Source of the DNA: Kiritimatiellia bacterium
GTDB lineage: Bacteria; Verrucomicrobiota; Kiritimatiellia; RFP12; UBA1067
Length of the DNA stretch: 6,836 nt
Assembly (NCBI GenBank): GCA_017412325.1
Contig: JAFPYE010000161.1
Coordinates: 1 to 6,836, forward strand
Reading direction: 5' to 3'
Positions 6,130 through 6,836 of the stretch are shown one piece after another. A program made the position numbers and the translations under genes. Every line of letters begins with the position of its first letter. Position 1 is the stretch's first letter. The notes under the pieces were generated by a model, which was not told the origin of the DNA, did not search any database, and was given only the letters and a program-made list of their open reading frames with translations.

Positions 6130-6836
6130 CGTTGAACTGAAGCTTGTCCTGTTCCCAGTTGGAGAGGATGTCGCAGATGACGTAGTTCTTGCCGGGGACT
6201 TCCTGACGGAGGCGGACGCGACCGACGAACTCGCCCGCCTCGCCCTGGTAGCCGGGACGCTTGACGCCGAACTCCATGAGCGGCATCGGGCGGTTGGGAT
6301 CGTTGTTCTTGAGTTCCTTCATCGCCTCGTCCGACAGTTCGACGATGGCGAACATGTTCACGTTGTCGGCCTCGACGATCCGGCCCTTGTCGCCCGCCGG
6401 GATCGAGCTGACCGCCATGCCCGCGCCGGTCTTGGCGCCGCTGTTGCCCGCCGCGACCAGGTCCTTCATGAGGTTCTTGAGCTGTTCAATCGTCTTCTGC
6501 GCCTTCTCCAGCTCCTCCTTGGCGAGCTCGGTCTCGTCCTTCGCCGTCACGACCTCGTCCTTGAGCGAGGTGATTTCCGCGTTGAGGTCGTCGATCTGCG
6601 ACTTGATCTTGACGATCTGGTTCTCCAGTTCCGACTTCTCGCCTTCGAGCTTGGTGATCTTCTCGTTCTTCTCGACGATCGTCACCTTGTCCTGGCGCGC
6701 CTCGGGCTTGAGCTTGTTGAGCTCGTTCACGGTGTCGTCGAGCTTGCCGCGCAGCACCTTCAGTTCCGCGCGCGTCGTGTTGAGCTTCGCCTGCTGCGCC
6801 TGGCTGGACGAGAGGAGCTTCGAGAGCAGTTCGTCC
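6110..6836 (-). CDS. Coiled-coil protein with conserved-looking C-terminal domain (5' end missing)
   Basis: 241 residues are visible; the frame stays open to the window edge at 6836, so the start lies beyond it. About the first 125 visible residues form a long charged coiled coil, rich in Glu/Lys/Leu/Gln with heptad-like Leu/Ile/Val spacing (for example ITKLEGEKSELENQIVKIK). A flexible Gly/Ala/Ser linker follows (GNSGAKTGAGMAVSS), then a roughly 95-residue compact C-terminal domain predicted beta-rich: KGRIVEADNVNMFAIVEL, FVGRVRLRQEVPGKNYVIC and LQFNDVIFAD. The layout of coiled coil plus a domain reading 'G-x-I/V...FVGRVRL...D.I...D.V' reminds me of PVC-group hypothetical proteins. This is recollection only. 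Some proteins of this kind are membrane-anchored or exported, but the N-terminus that would show this is outside the window. It is the first visible gene of the minus-strand unit and ends inside the small lipoprotein gene. Confidence 0.85.
   Translation of the reverse strand, partial: DELLSKLLSSSQAQQAKLNTTRAELKVLRGKLDDTVNELNKLKPEARQDKVTIVEKNEKITKLEGEKSELENQIVKIKSQIDDLNAEITSLKDEVVTAKDETELAKEELEKAQKTIEQLKNLMKDLVAAGNSGAKTGAGMAVSSIPAGDKGRIVEADNVNMFAIVELSDEAMKELKNNDPNRPMPLMEFGVKRPGYQGEAGEFVGRVRLRQEVPGKNYVICDILSNWEQDKLQFNDVIFAD

Noticed and set aside
1..6836. Mobile elements, CRISPR repeats, tRNA/rRNA genes or riboswitches
   Set aside because: No regularly spaced repeats, transposase motifs, inverted-repeat ends or RNA-gene signatures were seen, and coding sequence fills essentially the whole window.

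Overview
The window is a gene-dense, GC-rich bacterial segment with almost no non-coding DNA; the largest gap between genes is about 10 bases. It carries two transcription units that meet tail to tail at about 5050. The genes indicate a diderm (Gram-negative-type) anaerobe: two lipoprotein signal peptides and a full Mla-type lipid ABC transporter imply an outer membrane, and HydF implies [FeFe]-hydrogenase maturation. The combination, together with a C-terminally domained coiled-coil protein of a kind I associate with the Verrucomicrobiota/Kiritimatiellota, makes the PVC group plausible. That placement is inference, not proof.

Plus-strand unit (1-5052): the 3' part of a PLP-dependent alpha-oxoamine synthase that looks most like a bacterial serine palmitoyltransferase; an ABC-transport auxiliary lipoprotein (PqiC/YmbA-like); an MlaE-type permease; an MlaF-type ATPase; an MlaD-type MCE protein; and HydF, the GTPase/scaffold of [FeFe]-hydrogenase maturation. 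Junctions run from an 11-base overlap to a 10-base gap, so one polycistronic mRNA is likely. The first five genes fit together as lipid synthesis plus inter-membrane lipid transport. HydF is functionally out of place, and its GTPase domain appears to have lost the G4 and G5 regions.

Minus-strand unit (6836-5049): a coiled-coil protein whose start lies outside the window, a 54-residue lipoprotein whose gene overlaps both neighbours (20 and 8 bases), and an RluA-family pseudouridine synthase. The rluA-type gene and hydF share a CTAG in which both stop codons lie, leaving no room for a conventional terminator between the units.

I saw no tRNA, rRNA, CRISPR array, insertion sequence or riboswitch. 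The points most worth a second look are the SPT-Mla coupling, the truncated HydF G domain and the small overlapping lipoprotein gene.
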